Under the pieces are notes generated by a model, which saw only the letters and a program-made list of their open reading frames with translations, did not search any database and was not told the DNA's origin. From an uncultured delta proteobacterium (GTDB lineage: Bacteria; Desulfobacterota; Desulfobulbia; Desulfobulbales; Desulfocapsaceae), in contig CAIQWD010000089.1 of NCBI GenBank assembly GCA_903875445.1, positions 62,001 to 126,000 on the forward strand: a DNA stretch of 64,000 nucleotides, written 5' to 3'. This document shows, one piece after another, positions 16,593 to 25,684 of the stretch; within the stretch, counting starts at the first letter, position 1; the number at the start of each line of letters is the position of its first letter. The position numbers were made by a program, and so were the translations under genes.

Positions 16593-19007
16593 ATGAGACC
16601 TTTGATACTCGCCATAATTCTGCTGATCAGCGTTTTCCGGATAGATGCCGGGGCATCCCACCTCACTAAGGTGGTACGCCTGGATATTTCAGAGGATCTA
16701 GTGCAGTTCTATTTCAGTTTTGATAAGGCACCGACTTTTAAGGCAACAAGTATCAATCGCCGTGTCGACCTGGTATTTGCAGATTCGACATTTACTTCTG
16801 AAGTTACCTTCCCTCCTCCCGACCAAAACATAGTCAAAATATTGCCACGACCGGGAAAAACTGAACTTATCGTTTCTCTCTTCTTCCGTTATAAACCGCA
16901 GAACTATAAACTAACGAAGAGTCCCGACGGCAAAATCGTTTTTGAAACTCTTCTCAGTAACGAATACAGTAAAACATATCATGAACTTGCCGAGCGGCTC
17001 AAGGGTATCGGTGAAATTAAGAAAGTATCCCTCGATTTCACTAATCCCACATTCCAATCTCCGTATAAAAAAGATTGGATGTCTTTTTTCTCAAACTATG
17101 AATCACCTGTGGAGATCAATGTTGCGGTAAAATTCACGCCTCCGCCTTTCCCTATTATTCGTTTTCTCCCGCCCGGTCGGGAAATGAATCTGCAGTTCCT
17201 CCCCTCCGACATTTTCGAACTGGCCGAAAAGGAGGCTTGGGCACAGCTTAGCGATAAAATCTTTGAAAAACTGCAACTATCCCAGAATTTAGAAAGCCAA
17301 AAAATGCTGGCTCTTACCTTTGGCGAAGCACTGCTGCACCAGGGCGACTTTGAAGGAGCCTATAAGCAACTGTATCTGCTCAAAGAGCAATACCATGAAG
17401 AATTGCTCGGCACCTACGCTGATTTTCTTCTCATTCATCTGAAAGCAAAGTATCAAGACCCGAATGTCGCCGAATATGAGTTACAAACTCTCGAATCGAC
17501 CTTAGGTCGTAAAAGCCTCCTGACCCCTTTCCTCTTTCTTGCCCAGATTGAGGCAGCTCTGGCATCGGCAAAATACACCCGGCTGAACAAACTCCTGCAT
17601 CGTGACGATGTTGCTTTGCCCGATGATTTGCAGGAAATCGTGCAAATTCACCAGGCCGATTACTGGTATGCCATAAAACAACCGATCAAGGCCTTTGCCG
17701 CCTACAAGTTACTTGCCAATTCAACAATTCTCCGCACCCTTCCCTATTCCTTGAACGGCTACTGCTCGTCTTCCTATCAACAGAAAAAATATCGTGATGC
17801 AGCAATATGTTATGAACAGCTCGGCGCTGTAGTGACGGACAAGTCGCTCCTCGGGCTCATTGCCTACAGAAAGAATATGGCAAAAATGAAAAACCAGGAA
17901 GCTGTCTCTCTCCTCAATGACTTTGCCCAGATCGAAAATGCATATTCCGGGACTGAAGCCGGTTTTCGTGCAGCCATGAAAAAAATTGATCTGCTGTATG
18001 GCCAAGACCGCAATTATGCGAAACAAGCTCTTGAAAAATACGGGGAAATTGCCGACAATTCCAGCGACCGCGCGGTCCGAGAAGAAGCCTTTTTCAAACA
18101 GGCACTGATACATTCGCAGCTGGGGGAGAATGAGAAGAGTGTCCAATTACTGCAGCAGTTTCTCCGAGAATTTCAGACCGGAGATGTCAGAATTTCGGCA
18201 CAAGCCTTGCTCATTGATATTTTGCCCGGTGAAATCAAAAGACTGGTAGATCATCAAGAGTATGTGAAAGCCCTTGTCTTGGCAAAAAAACACAAAGATC
18301 TTTTTCAAAAAAACTGGATAAACGGCAAATTTTTGGCCGATATCGCCGAGGCATATACTCGTATCGGTCTTTTTGATGAAGCCCAGAAACTCTATCTTTA
18401 TCTCATCGAGATTATGCCGGTCGATCAACGTGAACGGTTTTATTTGCCGATGATCCAATCAACCTTCGATCAAGGCAACTATGGCCTCGTTGAAGATTAC
18501 TCTGCTCAATACTTCTACAATTACCCGCAAGGAGCGAATAGCGCGGAGGTGCTGGTTATTCGGCTCCATTCCCTGATAGATGACGAACGTTTGGAGGATG
18601 CGCTCAAGCTGCTGCCGTCGCCTCTTCCGGATAATAAGGAACTCTACGGCATCGCCGGCACACTCTATTTTCGCACCGACGATTATAAAAAATGCCTGGT
18701 CGTCTTGAAAAAACTGGCACTTCTAGAGACACCATTACCGGCAAATGAACAATTTATGTTGGCAGAAAGCCTGTTCCAGACAGGTGCTTTTAACGAGGCA
18801 GAATCGATTTTTCAAACCATAACAGAAGAGCACCCCTTCTATGAACAGTCACTTTTCCGCCTCGCCGGTCTTGAACGAAAAAAAGGAAATGAGCAAAACG
18901 CCCTAAGCCTCTTTAAAAAAATTGTCGAAACAGGGAAAAGTCCTCAATGGAAGAAATATGCGGAACGGGAATTGCAATTTGCAAAAGTAACCACCCGCAG
19001 CCGTTAA
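16593..19007 (+). CDS. Large secreted TPR-like repeat protein at the head of the flagellar cluster
   Basis: An 804-residue protein. It has a signal peptide (MRPLILAIILLISVFRIDAGA), an N-terminal beta-rich domain (about 22-190; strands such as VQFYFSFDKAP and RVDLVFADSTF), then helical repeats to the end. Recognisable TPR-like units include FGEALLHQGDFEGAYKQL, AYTRIGLFDEAQKLYLYLI and LAESLFQTGAFNEAESIF. It probably acts in the periplasm as a protein-binding scaffold. No enzyme motif was seen. It is the first gene behind a sigma54-type promoter and ends 54 bases before flgB on the same strand, so it is likely co-transcribed and may serve flagellar assembly or stability. No ribosome site precedes the ATG, in line with a leaderless start. 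Confidence 0.75.
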   Translation: MRPLILAIILLISVFRIDAGASHLTKVVRLDISEDLVQFYFSFDKAPTFKATSINRRVDLVFADSTFTSEVTFPPPDQNIVKILPRPGKTELIVSLFFRYKPQNYKLTKSPDGKIVFETLLSNEYSKTYHELAERLKGIGEIKKVSLDFTNPTFQSPYKKDWMSFFSNYESPVEINVAVKFTPPPFPIIRFLPPGREMNLQFLPSDIFELAEKEAWAQLSDKIFEKLQLSQNLESQKMLALTFGEALLHQGDFEGAYKQLYLLKEQYHEELLGTYADFLLIHLKAKYQDPNVAEYELQTLESTLGRKSLLTPFLFLAQIEAALASAKYTRLNKLLHRDDVALPDDLQEIVQIHQADYWYAIKQPIKAFAAYKLLANSTILRTLPYSLNGYCSSSYQQKKYRDAAICYEQLGAVVTDKSLLGLIAYRKNMAKMKNQEAVSLLNDFAQIENAYSGTEAGFRAAMKKIDLLYGQDRNYAKQALEKYGEIADNSSDRAVREEAFFKQALIHSQLGENEKSVQLLQQFLREFQTGDVRISAQALLIDILPGEIKRLVDHQEYVKALVLAKKHKDLFQKNWINGKFLADIAEAYTRIGLFDEAQKLYLYLIEIMPVDQRERFYLPMIQSTFDQGNYGLVEDYSAQYFYNYPQGANSAEVLVIRLHSLIDDERLEDALKLLPSPLPDNKELYGIAGTLYFRTDDYKKCLVVLKKLALLETPLPANEQFMLAESLFQTGAFNEAESIFQTITEEHPFYEQSLFRLAGLERKKGNEQNALSLFKKIVETGKSPQWKKYAERELQFAKVTTRSR

Positions 19008-19061
19008 GGAGGATGGAGAAATTGCATAGTATCGTATTATGAGAATGGGCAGGGACAAAGT

Positions 19062-19478
19062 ATGGATCCGCTAAAACCGTTTGATGCAAACATGCTGTTG
19101 CTCAGCAAGGTGCTTGATCTCCGCGCCCAGAAGGCACAGGTGATCTCCGCCAATATTGCCAATGCCGAAACCCCCGGATATGCGGCCAACCGCTTTGATT
19201 TCGAAGAGGATCTGGCCCAGGCAATCCATACCGGTAAAGGTTTCAGACTCACCACATCGCACGCCGCCCATATACCACTGGGACCGACCAATTTCAATTC
19301 CGTGAGCGGAAAGATAGTTACTGTTAAAGATAAAACCGGGATAGGTGACAAAAACAATGTCAAAGTAAACCAGGAAATGATTGACCTGTCGGAAAACGAA
19401 CTGCTTTATGAAACCGCCGCCCAGTTACTGAAAAAGAAACTCACTCAAATCAATTACGTAGTCTCCGGCGGGCAATAA
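19062..19478 (+). CDS. flgB: Flagellar proximal rod protein FlgB
   Basis: 138 residues, the usual size. The rod signature is clear near the N-terminus (LRAQKAQVISANIANAETPGYAA), and the C-terminus ends with the helical YETAAQLLKKKLTQINYVVSGGQ typical of FlgB. It forms part of the periplasmic rod next to FliE and the MS ring and is exported by the flagellar system. AGGGA precedes the ATG. It begins the classic flgB-flgC-fliE-fliF series. Confidence 0.95.
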   Translation: MDPLKPFDANMLLLSKVLDLRAQKAQVISANIANAETPGYAANRFDFEEDLAQAIHTGKGFRLTTSHAAHIPLGPTNFNSVSGKIVTVKDKTGIGDKNNVKVNQEMIDLSENELLYETAAQLLKKKLTQINYVVSGGQ

Positions 19479-19514
19479 TCGGACACTCACTTCCAAGGAG
19501 ATGAAGGAATAACT

Positions 19515-19946
19515 ATGGATATTCTCAATACCTTTAAGATAAGCAGCTCAGCCATGCGGGCGCAGAGTCAGAGACTTGACACCATCAGCTCGAACCTGGC
19601 CAACATCGAAACCACCTCGACTCCAGAAGGCGGTCCCTATAAAAAGAAATCCGTGTATTTCCAGAGCACTCCTTTAAGCTTTCAGGAGCAGCTTGAGGGT
19701 AATCTTCGCAATGCAACTCAAGGTGTCAAGGTAACCAAAATCATCGAAGACCAAAGTACTCCACGGAAGGTTTACAACCCTTCTCATCCGGATGCCAATG
19801 CCGAGGGATATGTGGAGATGCCAAACATCAACGTCATGGAAGAAATGGTTGACATGATGTCCGCGACCAGCTCCTACCAGGCCAACGCAACGGTCATTAA
19901 GAGCGCTAAAAGAATGGCCCTCAAGGCCCTGGCAATAGGGGGGTAA
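19515..19946 (+). CDS. flgC: Flagellar proximal rod protein FlgC
   Basis: 143 residues. N-terminal MDILNTFKISSSAMRAQSQR and SSNLANIETTSTPEGGPYKK are the FlgC hallmarks, as is the C-terminal EEMVDMMSATSSYQANATVI. It polymerises in the proximal rod with FlgB and FlgF. A strong AAGGAGATGAAGGAA stretch lies just before the ATG. It sits 36 bases after flgB and 6 before fliE, clearly one transcription unit. Confidence 0.95.
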   Translation: MDILNTFKISSSAMRAQSQRLDTISSNLANIETTSTPEGGPYKKKSVYFQSTPLSFQEQLEGNLRNATQGVKVTKIIEDQSTPRKVYNPSHPDANAEGYVEMPNINVMEEMVDMMSATSSYQANATVIKSAKRMALKALAIGG

Positions 19947-19952
19947 GCTATC

Positions 19953-20252
19953 ATGAACAGCATTAACGGTATCACCGGTATCATGCCGCAAACTATTAAG
20001 CCTGTAGACACCAGTGCGGTTGGACAAGCAACTTCCGGTTTTGGTGATATGTTGAAAACAATGCTCGACAAAGTCAACGAGACGCAGATAGCCGGAGATC
20101 AGGCAACCAGGAACCTGCAAAGCGGCGATGCCAAACATCTGCATGAGGTGATGATTGCCGTCGAAGAAGCCGATGTTTCCTTACGTATGTTGGTGCAGAT
20201 GCGCAACAAGGCGTTAACCGCCTATGATGAAATTATGCGTATGCAGATTTGA
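19953..20252 (+). CDS. fliE: Flagellar hook-basal body adaptor FliE
   Basis: 99 residues. The C-terminal signature LHEVMIAVEEADVSLRMLVQMRNKALTAYDEIMRMQI (seen at residues 63-99) is diagnostic for FliE, the ring that joins the MS ring to the rod. The N-terminus is low in complexity, as is usual. The gene starts six bases after flgC. Confidence 0.94.
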   Translation: MNSINGITGIMPQTIKPVDTSAVGQATSGFGDMLKTMLDKVNETQIAGDQATRNLQSGDAKHLHEVMIAVEEADVSLRMLVQMRNKALTAYDEIMRMQI

Positions 20253-20323
20253 TCGTCAATGTTCTCTCTACAGCAAACAATTTCTCCGGTTTACCGGGGG
20301 CATGATACTAAAAAGGTACAATA

Positions 20324-21955
20324 ATGGCAGTGGAAAATAAAAGTATCTCTGTTCCAGCAACGGTCAACGCCCCTGACATTGTGCGTCCAGAGCGAAAAAC
20401 CCTGATGATGCTGGTGCAGGAGTGGCCGCTGTCACGAAAAATTGCCACCGCTGCGGTGCTGCTGATTGCATTGGTCCTCTCGGCCATCCTTGTTATTCAG
20501 GCGAGAACGGCGGACCAACAACTTCTCTACGCCAACCTTTCGGTGAATGATGCCGGATCGGTGGTTAATTGGCTGAAAAGCCAGAAAATCGAATACAGCC
20601 TGCGGCATGAAGGCAAAGATATTTGGGTCGCAGCCGATAAGCTTTATCAGACACGTCTTGAATTGGCGGCAAATGGCCTTCCCGCCGGCGGTGGTGTTGG
20701 TTTTGAGATTTTTGACAAGCAGAGCTTTGCCCTTTCCGATTACGTGCAAAAAGTTAATTATACAAGAGCATTACAGGGTGAACTGGCAAGAACGATAACG
20801 TCTCTTGCTCCGGTTGAGTCAACTCGAGTCCATCTCGCCCTGCCGGAAAAAAGGCTCCTGAAGAACCAGCAAAAGAATGCCACCGCATCGGTAATCGTCA
20901 CCCTTCGACCGGGCAAAACCCTTGATAAACAACAAGTTCAAGGGATTATCCACCTGGTTGCCGGCTCCGTCACCGATCTCGAACCGGCAAATGTCAAAGT
21001 CATCGATTCCAATGGTGTTGTCCTGGAAGGCCAGAAACAAGGACCGGAAGAAAATGCGGTTTCCCTCGATACCCTCACCTACCAGCGTGACGTGGAACAT
21101 AGCCTGGAAATGCGCGCTCAGGATTTACTCGACAAAACCATGGGCAAAGACAATGCAATGGTCAGGGTTTCGGCCACCCTTGATTTTTCCAAGGTGGAAA
21201 AGACCCAAGAACTCTTCAATGCCGACGACCCGGTAGTCAGAAGCGAGCAAGTAAACCAGGAATCGAGCGGTGCCGATAATACCGGCGGGATTCCCGGGGT
21301 ACAGTCGAATCTGCAGGGCAATGAATTCCAACAAGGCCCCGCATCTCCGCCTTCCAGTAAAAATTCCCGTACCACCAATTACGAAATAAGTAAAACCATC
21401 AGCAAGGTCACCAACCCAATCGGAACAATCAATAAACTCTCGGTTTCCGTACTGGTTGCCGATAAAGTCAAACAGGATGACAGCAGTACGCCCCCCTCAA
21501 CCACTCCTCGAAGCGCTGAGGAATTGAAGTCTATTGAAAACATGGTAGCGTCGGCAATCGGCCTGGCACCTGATCGTGGCGACATGATCAACATCACCTC
21601 CATGCCTTTTATCGATCCAGGTAAACCCCAAAGCGAAGGAGAACAGGTTCCGGCCAATTTCTTGTATCAGTACCTCCCTTTGGTTAAGTATGGCTTGATC
21701 GGCCTCGGGATACTGCTGCTGTATTTTCTCCTGGTACGACCTGTTATTAAGACCATGAAAGGTGAAGTGAAAAAGCATTATAAAACCGTTCAGCAACTGG
21801 AGCAGGAACAACAACAGCTGCAAAAACAGATTGAAGTCGAACCGGAAGAACCGCCGCTGCCTGTCGATGAAGCTATTACCGCCCTGCGCCGGGAAGTATT
21901 CCAAAATCAGGTACCAACTGCCTTTATTCTTAAGAATTGGATTCAGGAAGGTTGA
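20324..21955 (+). CDS. fliF: Flagellar MS-ring protein FliF
   Basis: 543 residues, normal length. A first transmembrane helix (about 36-55, IATAAVLLIALVLSAILVIQ) is followed by the ring-building motifs (NLSVNDAGSVVNWLKSQKIEYSL; GVGFEIFDKQSFALSDYVQ; RVHLALPEKRL). The periplasmic part has a Pro/Ser-rich segment, and a second transmembrane helix (about 443-464) precedes the cytoplasmic tail, which ends QVPTAFILKNWIQEG, the FliG-binding region. It builds the MS ring around the export gate. It precedes fliG by six bases. Confidence 0.96.
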   Translation: MAVENKSISVPATVNAPDIVRPERKTLMMLVQEWPLSRKIATAAVLLIALVLSAILVIQARTADQQLLYANLSVNDAGSVVNWLKSQKIEYSLRHEGKDIWVAADKLYQTRLELAANGLPAGGGVGFEIFDKQSFALSDYVQKVNYTRALQGELARTITSLAPVESTRVHLALPEKRLLKNQQKNATASVIVTLRPGKTLDKQQVQGIIHLVAGSVTDLEPANVKVIDSNGVVLEGQKQGPEENAVSLDTLTYQRDVEHSLEMRAQDLLDKTMGKDNAMVRVSATLDFSKVEKTQELFNADDPVVRSEQVNQESSGADNTGGIPGVQSNLQGNEFQQGPASPPSSKNSRTTNYEISKTISKVTNPIGTINKLSVSVLVADKVKQDDSSTPPSTTPRSAEELKSIENMVASAIGLAPDRGDMINITSMPFIDPGKPQSEGEQVPANFLYQYLPLVKYGLIGLGILLLYFLLVRPVIKTMKGEVKKHYKTVQQLEQEQQQLQKQIEVEPEEPPLPVDEAITALRREVFQNQVPTAFILKNWIQEG

Positions 21956-21961
21956 TAGGGC

Positions 21962-22966
21962 ATGGGCATTGAAACACTTACCGGACTTAACCGAGTGGCA
22001 GTTCTGCTGATCTGTATCGGCGAAGAGGCTACCTCGAAGATTTTTGAGGAACTGTCCGACGACGAAATCCGCCAGGTCACCAGAACCATGGCCACCATCG
22101 ATCATATCCCGTTAGATATCAAGGAGAAGGTGTTCGCCAATTTCCGTGACTCCCAGAAACGCTTTGCCGGCCTGTTCGTCAAGGGCGAAGAATTCGCCAA
22201 AAACGCCATAACAGCAACATCCAGCGAGCAACGGGCGAATTTTCTCCTCGATCAGTTCATGTCCGGGACTGAGTCAAAATCCCTGGAAACCATTGCCCTG
22301 ATGGCCCCGCGAATGGTTGCCGGGCTCCTGGAACATGAGCATCCGCAAACGGTAGCCCTGGTACTTTCTACCCAACATATCGAACACGCCGCTGAAATCC
22401 TCACCAACCTGCCGGAAACCATGCGTGCCGATGTCGTTTACCGAATTTCCAAGATTGAAAAAGTCTCGCCGGAGGTAATCAGCCGCATAGAAGATGCCCT
22501 GCACCGAGAAATCGGCCTGGTTTCCGGCAAAGCCCATAAAAAGGTCGGTGGCCTGGATGCGGTTGTAGGTATTCTCAATCACATGAAAAATAACCTGGAA
22601 ACCGAGATCCTTGAGGAGATGGAACAAAGCGATGCCGAGATGGCGGAAGAGATCCGCAAGAAGATGTTCACCTTCGAGCACTTAATTGCCCTTGATGGCC
22701 GGTCGCTGCAGATGATTCTCCGGGAAGTCAATAACGATTCCCTGACCCTTGCCCTCAAAACGGCATCCGAGCAGATGAAAGAAAAAATTTACGCCAACAT
22801 GTCGTCGCGGGCCGCCGATATGATCAAGGACGACCTCGAGGCCATGGGGCCGGTTCGCCTTTCCGAGGTCGAACTTATGCAGCAATCAATCGTCAAGATA
22901 GCCATGAAACTGGAGGAAGAAGGCAAACTGGTGTTGGGATCTGGAGGTGGGGATGAGCTTGTCTAG
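21962..22966 (+). CDS. fliG: Flagellar motor switch protein FliG
   Basis: 334 residues. Recognised by LTGLNRVAVLLICIGEEATSKIFEEL at the N-terminus, the middle EHPQTVALVLSTQ motif (EHPQT), and the C-terminal torque helix region with charged residues (LQMILREVNNDSLTLALK, then MSSRAADMIKDDLEAMGPVR). FliG transmits rotor-stator force and couples the MS ring to FliM. Its end overlaps the start of fliH by 14 bases, implying coupled translation. Confidence 0.96.
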   Translation: MGIETLTGLNRVAVLLICIGEEATSKIFEELSDDEIRQVTRTMATIDHIPLDIKEKVFANFRDSQKRFAGLFVKGEEFAKNAITATSSEQRANFLLDQFMSGTESKSLETIALMAPRMVAGLLEHEHPQTVALVLSTQHIEHAAEILTNLPETMRADVVYRISKIEKVSPEVISRIEDALHREIGLVSGKAHKKVGGLDAVVGILNHMKNNLETEILEEMEQSDAEMAEEIRKKMFTFEHLIALDGRSLQMILREVNNDSLTLALKTASEQMKEKIYANMSSRAADMIKDDLEAMGPVRLSEVELMQQSIVKIAMKLEEEGKLVLGSGGGDELV

Positions 22967-23762
22967 GTATTATAAGAACGCCCCTTCTTTCCAGGCGGAG
23001 GATCTGGTCAAACAGGCAGACAAGATATCTCCGGGTTGGACTCCAAATCCGAAGAAGGACCAGCACCCTTTCCGGACACAGCTGGTTTCCCCGCCAATCA
23101 AAGCATCAAACCCCATTGCCGACCAGGGATCTGCCTCCCCTCAACGCGACTCCTTTGAAAGTCGAGGAGCAAGCGATAGTCAACCACCGACATCGGAAGA
23201 AGGCAATAACGCTGGACCACTCCTAGCAAAAGATGTCGATCTCGACAATTATCTTGACCGCGCAGAAGCCGAAGAAAAGGCCACCGAGGCATACCGACAA
23301 GGCATAGAGGTAGGCCGGGAGAAAGCTGAAGAAGATTTTGGGACGGCGGCGCGATCACTGCTCCTCGCTTGTCAACAACTGGATACCCTGCGGGCAACGA
23401 TTATCGGCAACAGCAGTAAGGAACTCCTGGATTTTTCACTGGCCATTGCCGAACGGATTCTGCGCTTTTCGGTACGGGAACAGGATCATACCATCGTTGC
23501 CACCGTTGAAGAGGCGTTGCGCCGCGCCGTCAAGTCGGATGAATTCACCATCCATATACATCCGGACGACTATGACAGCCTCGCTGCAAAATCGGCGGAA
23601 ATCGTTGCCGGACTGAGTGGCTTGAACAATATCGTGGTGAGAAAAGACCCTACCGTTGAACGCGGCGGTGCACGCATAGAATCCGACAATTGTATGATAG
23701 ATGCAACAATAGCCAGCCAGTTCGAAGCGATACGAGAGGAAATGAAAAATAAAAACGCATGA
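22953..23762 (+). CDS. fliH: Flagellar export ATPase regulator FliH
   Basis: About 269 residues. The first 85 are low-complexity (Pro, Ser, Gln), as in most FliH proteins. A helical middle with AEAEEKATEAYRQGIEVGRE leads to a conserved C-terminal domain (LLDFSLAIAERILRFSVREQ; VEEALRRAV; IHPDDYDSL; RGGARIESDNCMIDATI). FliH forms a dimer that holds FliI at the export gate. GGAGG five bases before the ATG at 22953 decides against the GTG at 22947. It overlaps both neighbours (14 bases with fliG, 4 with fliI). Confidence 0.88.
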   Translation: MSLSRYYKNAPSFQAEDLVKQADKISPGWTPNPKKDQHPFRTQLVSPPIKASNPIADQGSASPQRDSFESRGASDSQPPTSEEGNNAGPLLAKDVDLDNYLDRAEAEEKATEAYRQGIEVGREKAEEDFGTAARSLLLACQQLDTLRATIIGNSSKELLDFSLAIAERILRFSVREQDHTIVATVEEALRRAVKSDEFTIHIHPDDYDSLAAKSAEIVAGLSGLNNIVVRKDPTVERGGARIESDNCMIDATIASQFEAIREEMKNKNA

Positions 23763-25114
23763 TTTTCAATACTCGGCATATTAGAGACCTCAATGTCATC
23801 AAGGTTTGGGGCAAGGTCACCCGAATTGTCGGCCTGGTGATTGAAGGCTACTGCCCCCATGCCACTGTCGGCTCTCTTTGCGAAATCACGCAACTGACCG
23901 GGAAAGAGGGTATTTTTGCCGAGATAGTCGGTTTCAAAGACAACAAGGCCCTGCTTATGCCTCTGGGGGAAATCCGCGGTCTCGGACCCGGCAGCCTTAT
24001 TCGCGTGGTCCGAGACAGTGCCACAATCGGAGTCGGCAACAACCTGCTCGGACGAGTCATCGATGCCATGGAAGTACCCCAAGACGGTTCGCCAAAACCC
24101 GTTCTCACTGAAGAACACGGGCTTTACTCCCTCCCTCCCGGCCCTATGGAGAGACAGAATATTACTGATCCTCTCGATCTTGGTATACGCGCCATAAACG
24201 GCATGATTACCTGCGGCATGGGGCAGAGGATGGGCATCATGGCCGGTTCCGGTATCGGCAAAAGTGTGCTCCTCGGCATGATGTCGAAATATGCCAAGGC
24301 GGATATCAACGTCATTGCCCTGATCGGTGAGCGCGGCAGAGAAGTACGCGAATTCATTGAAAGAGACCTGGGAAAAGAAGGCCTCTCCAGGTCGGTAATC
24401 GTTGTCGTCACCTCCGATCAGTCGCCCCTTCTTCGGATGAGGGGCGCCTTCGTGGCCACGGCAATTGCCGAATATTTCTGTGATCAGGGAAAAAACGTAC
24501 TGCTCATGATGGATTCGGTGACCCGCTTTGCCATGGCCATGCGCGAGATCGGTCTGGCTATCGGCGAACCGCCGACCACCAAGGGTTACACCCCTTCCGT
24601 GTTTGCCACCCTTCCCAAACTTCTCGAAAGAGCCGGAAGATTCCGCGACAAAGGCTCGATTACCGGTCTGTATACCGTCCTGGTCGATGGCGATGATATG
24701 ACCGAACCGGTAGCCGATTCCGTGCGATCCATCCTCGACGGCCACATCGTCCTTTCCCGGGCAATAGCGGCAAGAAATCATTTCCCGGCAATCGACATCC
24801 TCAACTCGACCAGCCGGGTCATGCGCGATATCGTCTCTCCACGCCACCAGGAGCTCGCCGGTAAGGCCCGAGAGGTTCTCGCCAGATACACAGAAGCGGA
24901 GGATCTTATCAATATCGGTGCCTATGTCAAAGGCTCAAATCCGAAAATCGATTATGCCATCAGCAAGATCGATGCTATCAACACCTTTCTACGACAAAAC
25001 TATACTGAAACCAACAATCTACAGCATTCCGTGGAACAATTAGGCAGCCTTCTCACGGAACGAAAAGACGAAGAACCAGCTAAAAAAAATCGTCGCCAGT
25101 CCGATAAAACATAA
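23759..25114 (+). CDS. fliI: Flagellum-specific ATPase FliI
   Basis: 451 residues. The F1-beta-like ATPase core shows Walker A at about residue 161 (GSGIGKS), then ALIGERGREVREFIE, Walker B VLLMMDSVTRFAMA, and the export-ATPase signature GEPPTTKGYTPSVFATLPKLLERAG. It hydrolyses ATP to prepare export substrates at the flagellar type III apparatus. The ATG overlaps the fliH stop by four bases (ATGA). Confidence 0.97.
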   Translation: MIFNTRHIRDLNVIKVWGKVTRIVGLVIEGYCPHATVGSLCEITQLTGKEGIFAEIVGFKDNKALLMPLGEIRGLGPGSLIRVVRDSATIGVGNNLLGRVIDAMEVPQDGSPKPVLTEEHGLYSLPPGPMERQNITDPLDLGIRAINGMITCGMGQRMGIMAGSGIGKSVLLGMMSKYAKADINVIALIGERGREVREFIERDLGKEGLSRSVIVVVTSDQSPLLRMRGAFVATAIAEYFCDQGKNVLLMMDSVTRFAMAMREIGLAIGEPPTTKGYTPSVFATLPKLLERAGRFRDKGSITGLYTVLVDGDDMTEPVADSVRSILDGHIVLSRAIAARNHFPAIDILNSTSRVMRDIVSPRHQELAGKAREVLARYTEAEDLINIGAYVKGSNPKIDYAISKIDAINTFLRQNYTETNNLQHSVEQLGSLLTERKDEEPAKKNRRQSDKT

Positions 25115-25121
25115 ACCAACC

Positions 25122-25145
25122 CCCCGAAAAACGGGGTGCCTTTTA
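25122..25145 (+). terminator. Small GC hairpin after fliI, possible attenuator
   Basis: Stem CCCCG (25122-25126) and CGGGG (25132-25136) with a five-base loop, followed by TGCCTTTTATT. The short stem and broken T-run suggest a weak terminator or attenuator inside the operon. The same stem recurs after flgF at 41,922-41,936. Confidence 0.4.
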
Positions 25146-25209
25146 TTCCCGCCTCGGGGGAAGAAAAAAATTGCCCGACAGCTCACACCAGTGAGGAATA
25201 TCCCGACCG

Positions 25210-25650
25210 ATGAAACCGTTCACCTTGGAAAATGTCCTCTCTTATCGAAAGCGGTTGGAAGATATAGCCCAGTATCGTTTCTCCGAGGCCCAAAAGGTGC
25301 AACAGCAGGTCGAGCAAATACTTGCGGATGAGAATAAAATCCTCGCCGAACTCAGCCGTCGCAGCGAACACCTGCAAGTCGAAGGCGTGAACATTACCGA
25401 GTTGATTCGTTATGAAGAGAGAATTCTCCAGGTCAAAGCCAACGTCAAGGCAATCGTCAAAACCCTCGCGGAAAAGACTGAAATCGTTTTACGCGAACGT
25501 CAGAATCTCATCAACCGAGCCAAAGAACGGCAAATAATGGAACGCCTGAAAGAACGACAAAACAAGGCCTGGACTGCCTTCCTCAATAAAAAGGAGACGG
25601 CCATGCTCGATGAAATCGCAATACTTCACCATGATTCCGAAGAACAGTAG
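25210..25650 (+). CDS. fliJ: Flagellar export chaperone FliJ
   Basis: 146 residues, almost wholly alpha-helical and charged, as expected for FliJ, the coiled-coil stalk that links the FliI ring to FlhA. The start KPFTLENVLSYRKRLEDIAQ fits the family wording (F-L-x-V-L-x-x-R). The middle has LIRYEERILQVKANVKAIV. It follows fliI after a 95-base gap holding the small hairpin, and precedes the MotE-like gene by 34 bases. The assignment rests mainly on position and helical character. Confidence 0.8.
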   Translation: MKPFTLENVLSYRKRLEDIAQYRFSEAQKVQQQVEQILADENKILAELSRRSEHLQVEGVNITELIRYEERILQVKANVKAIVKTLAEKTEIVLRERQNLINRAKERQIMERLKERQNKAWTAFLNKKETAMLDEIAILHHDSEEQ

Positions 25651-25684
25651 CAAAAAACAATCCTGCATCCGGTAAAATAAAACC

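Noticed and set aside
20290-20315. GG-N10-GC spacing upstream of fliF as a sigma54 promoter
   Set aside because: The -12 part is not TTGC and the spacing comes from a small CCGGTTTACCGG palindrome; fliF is within an operon.
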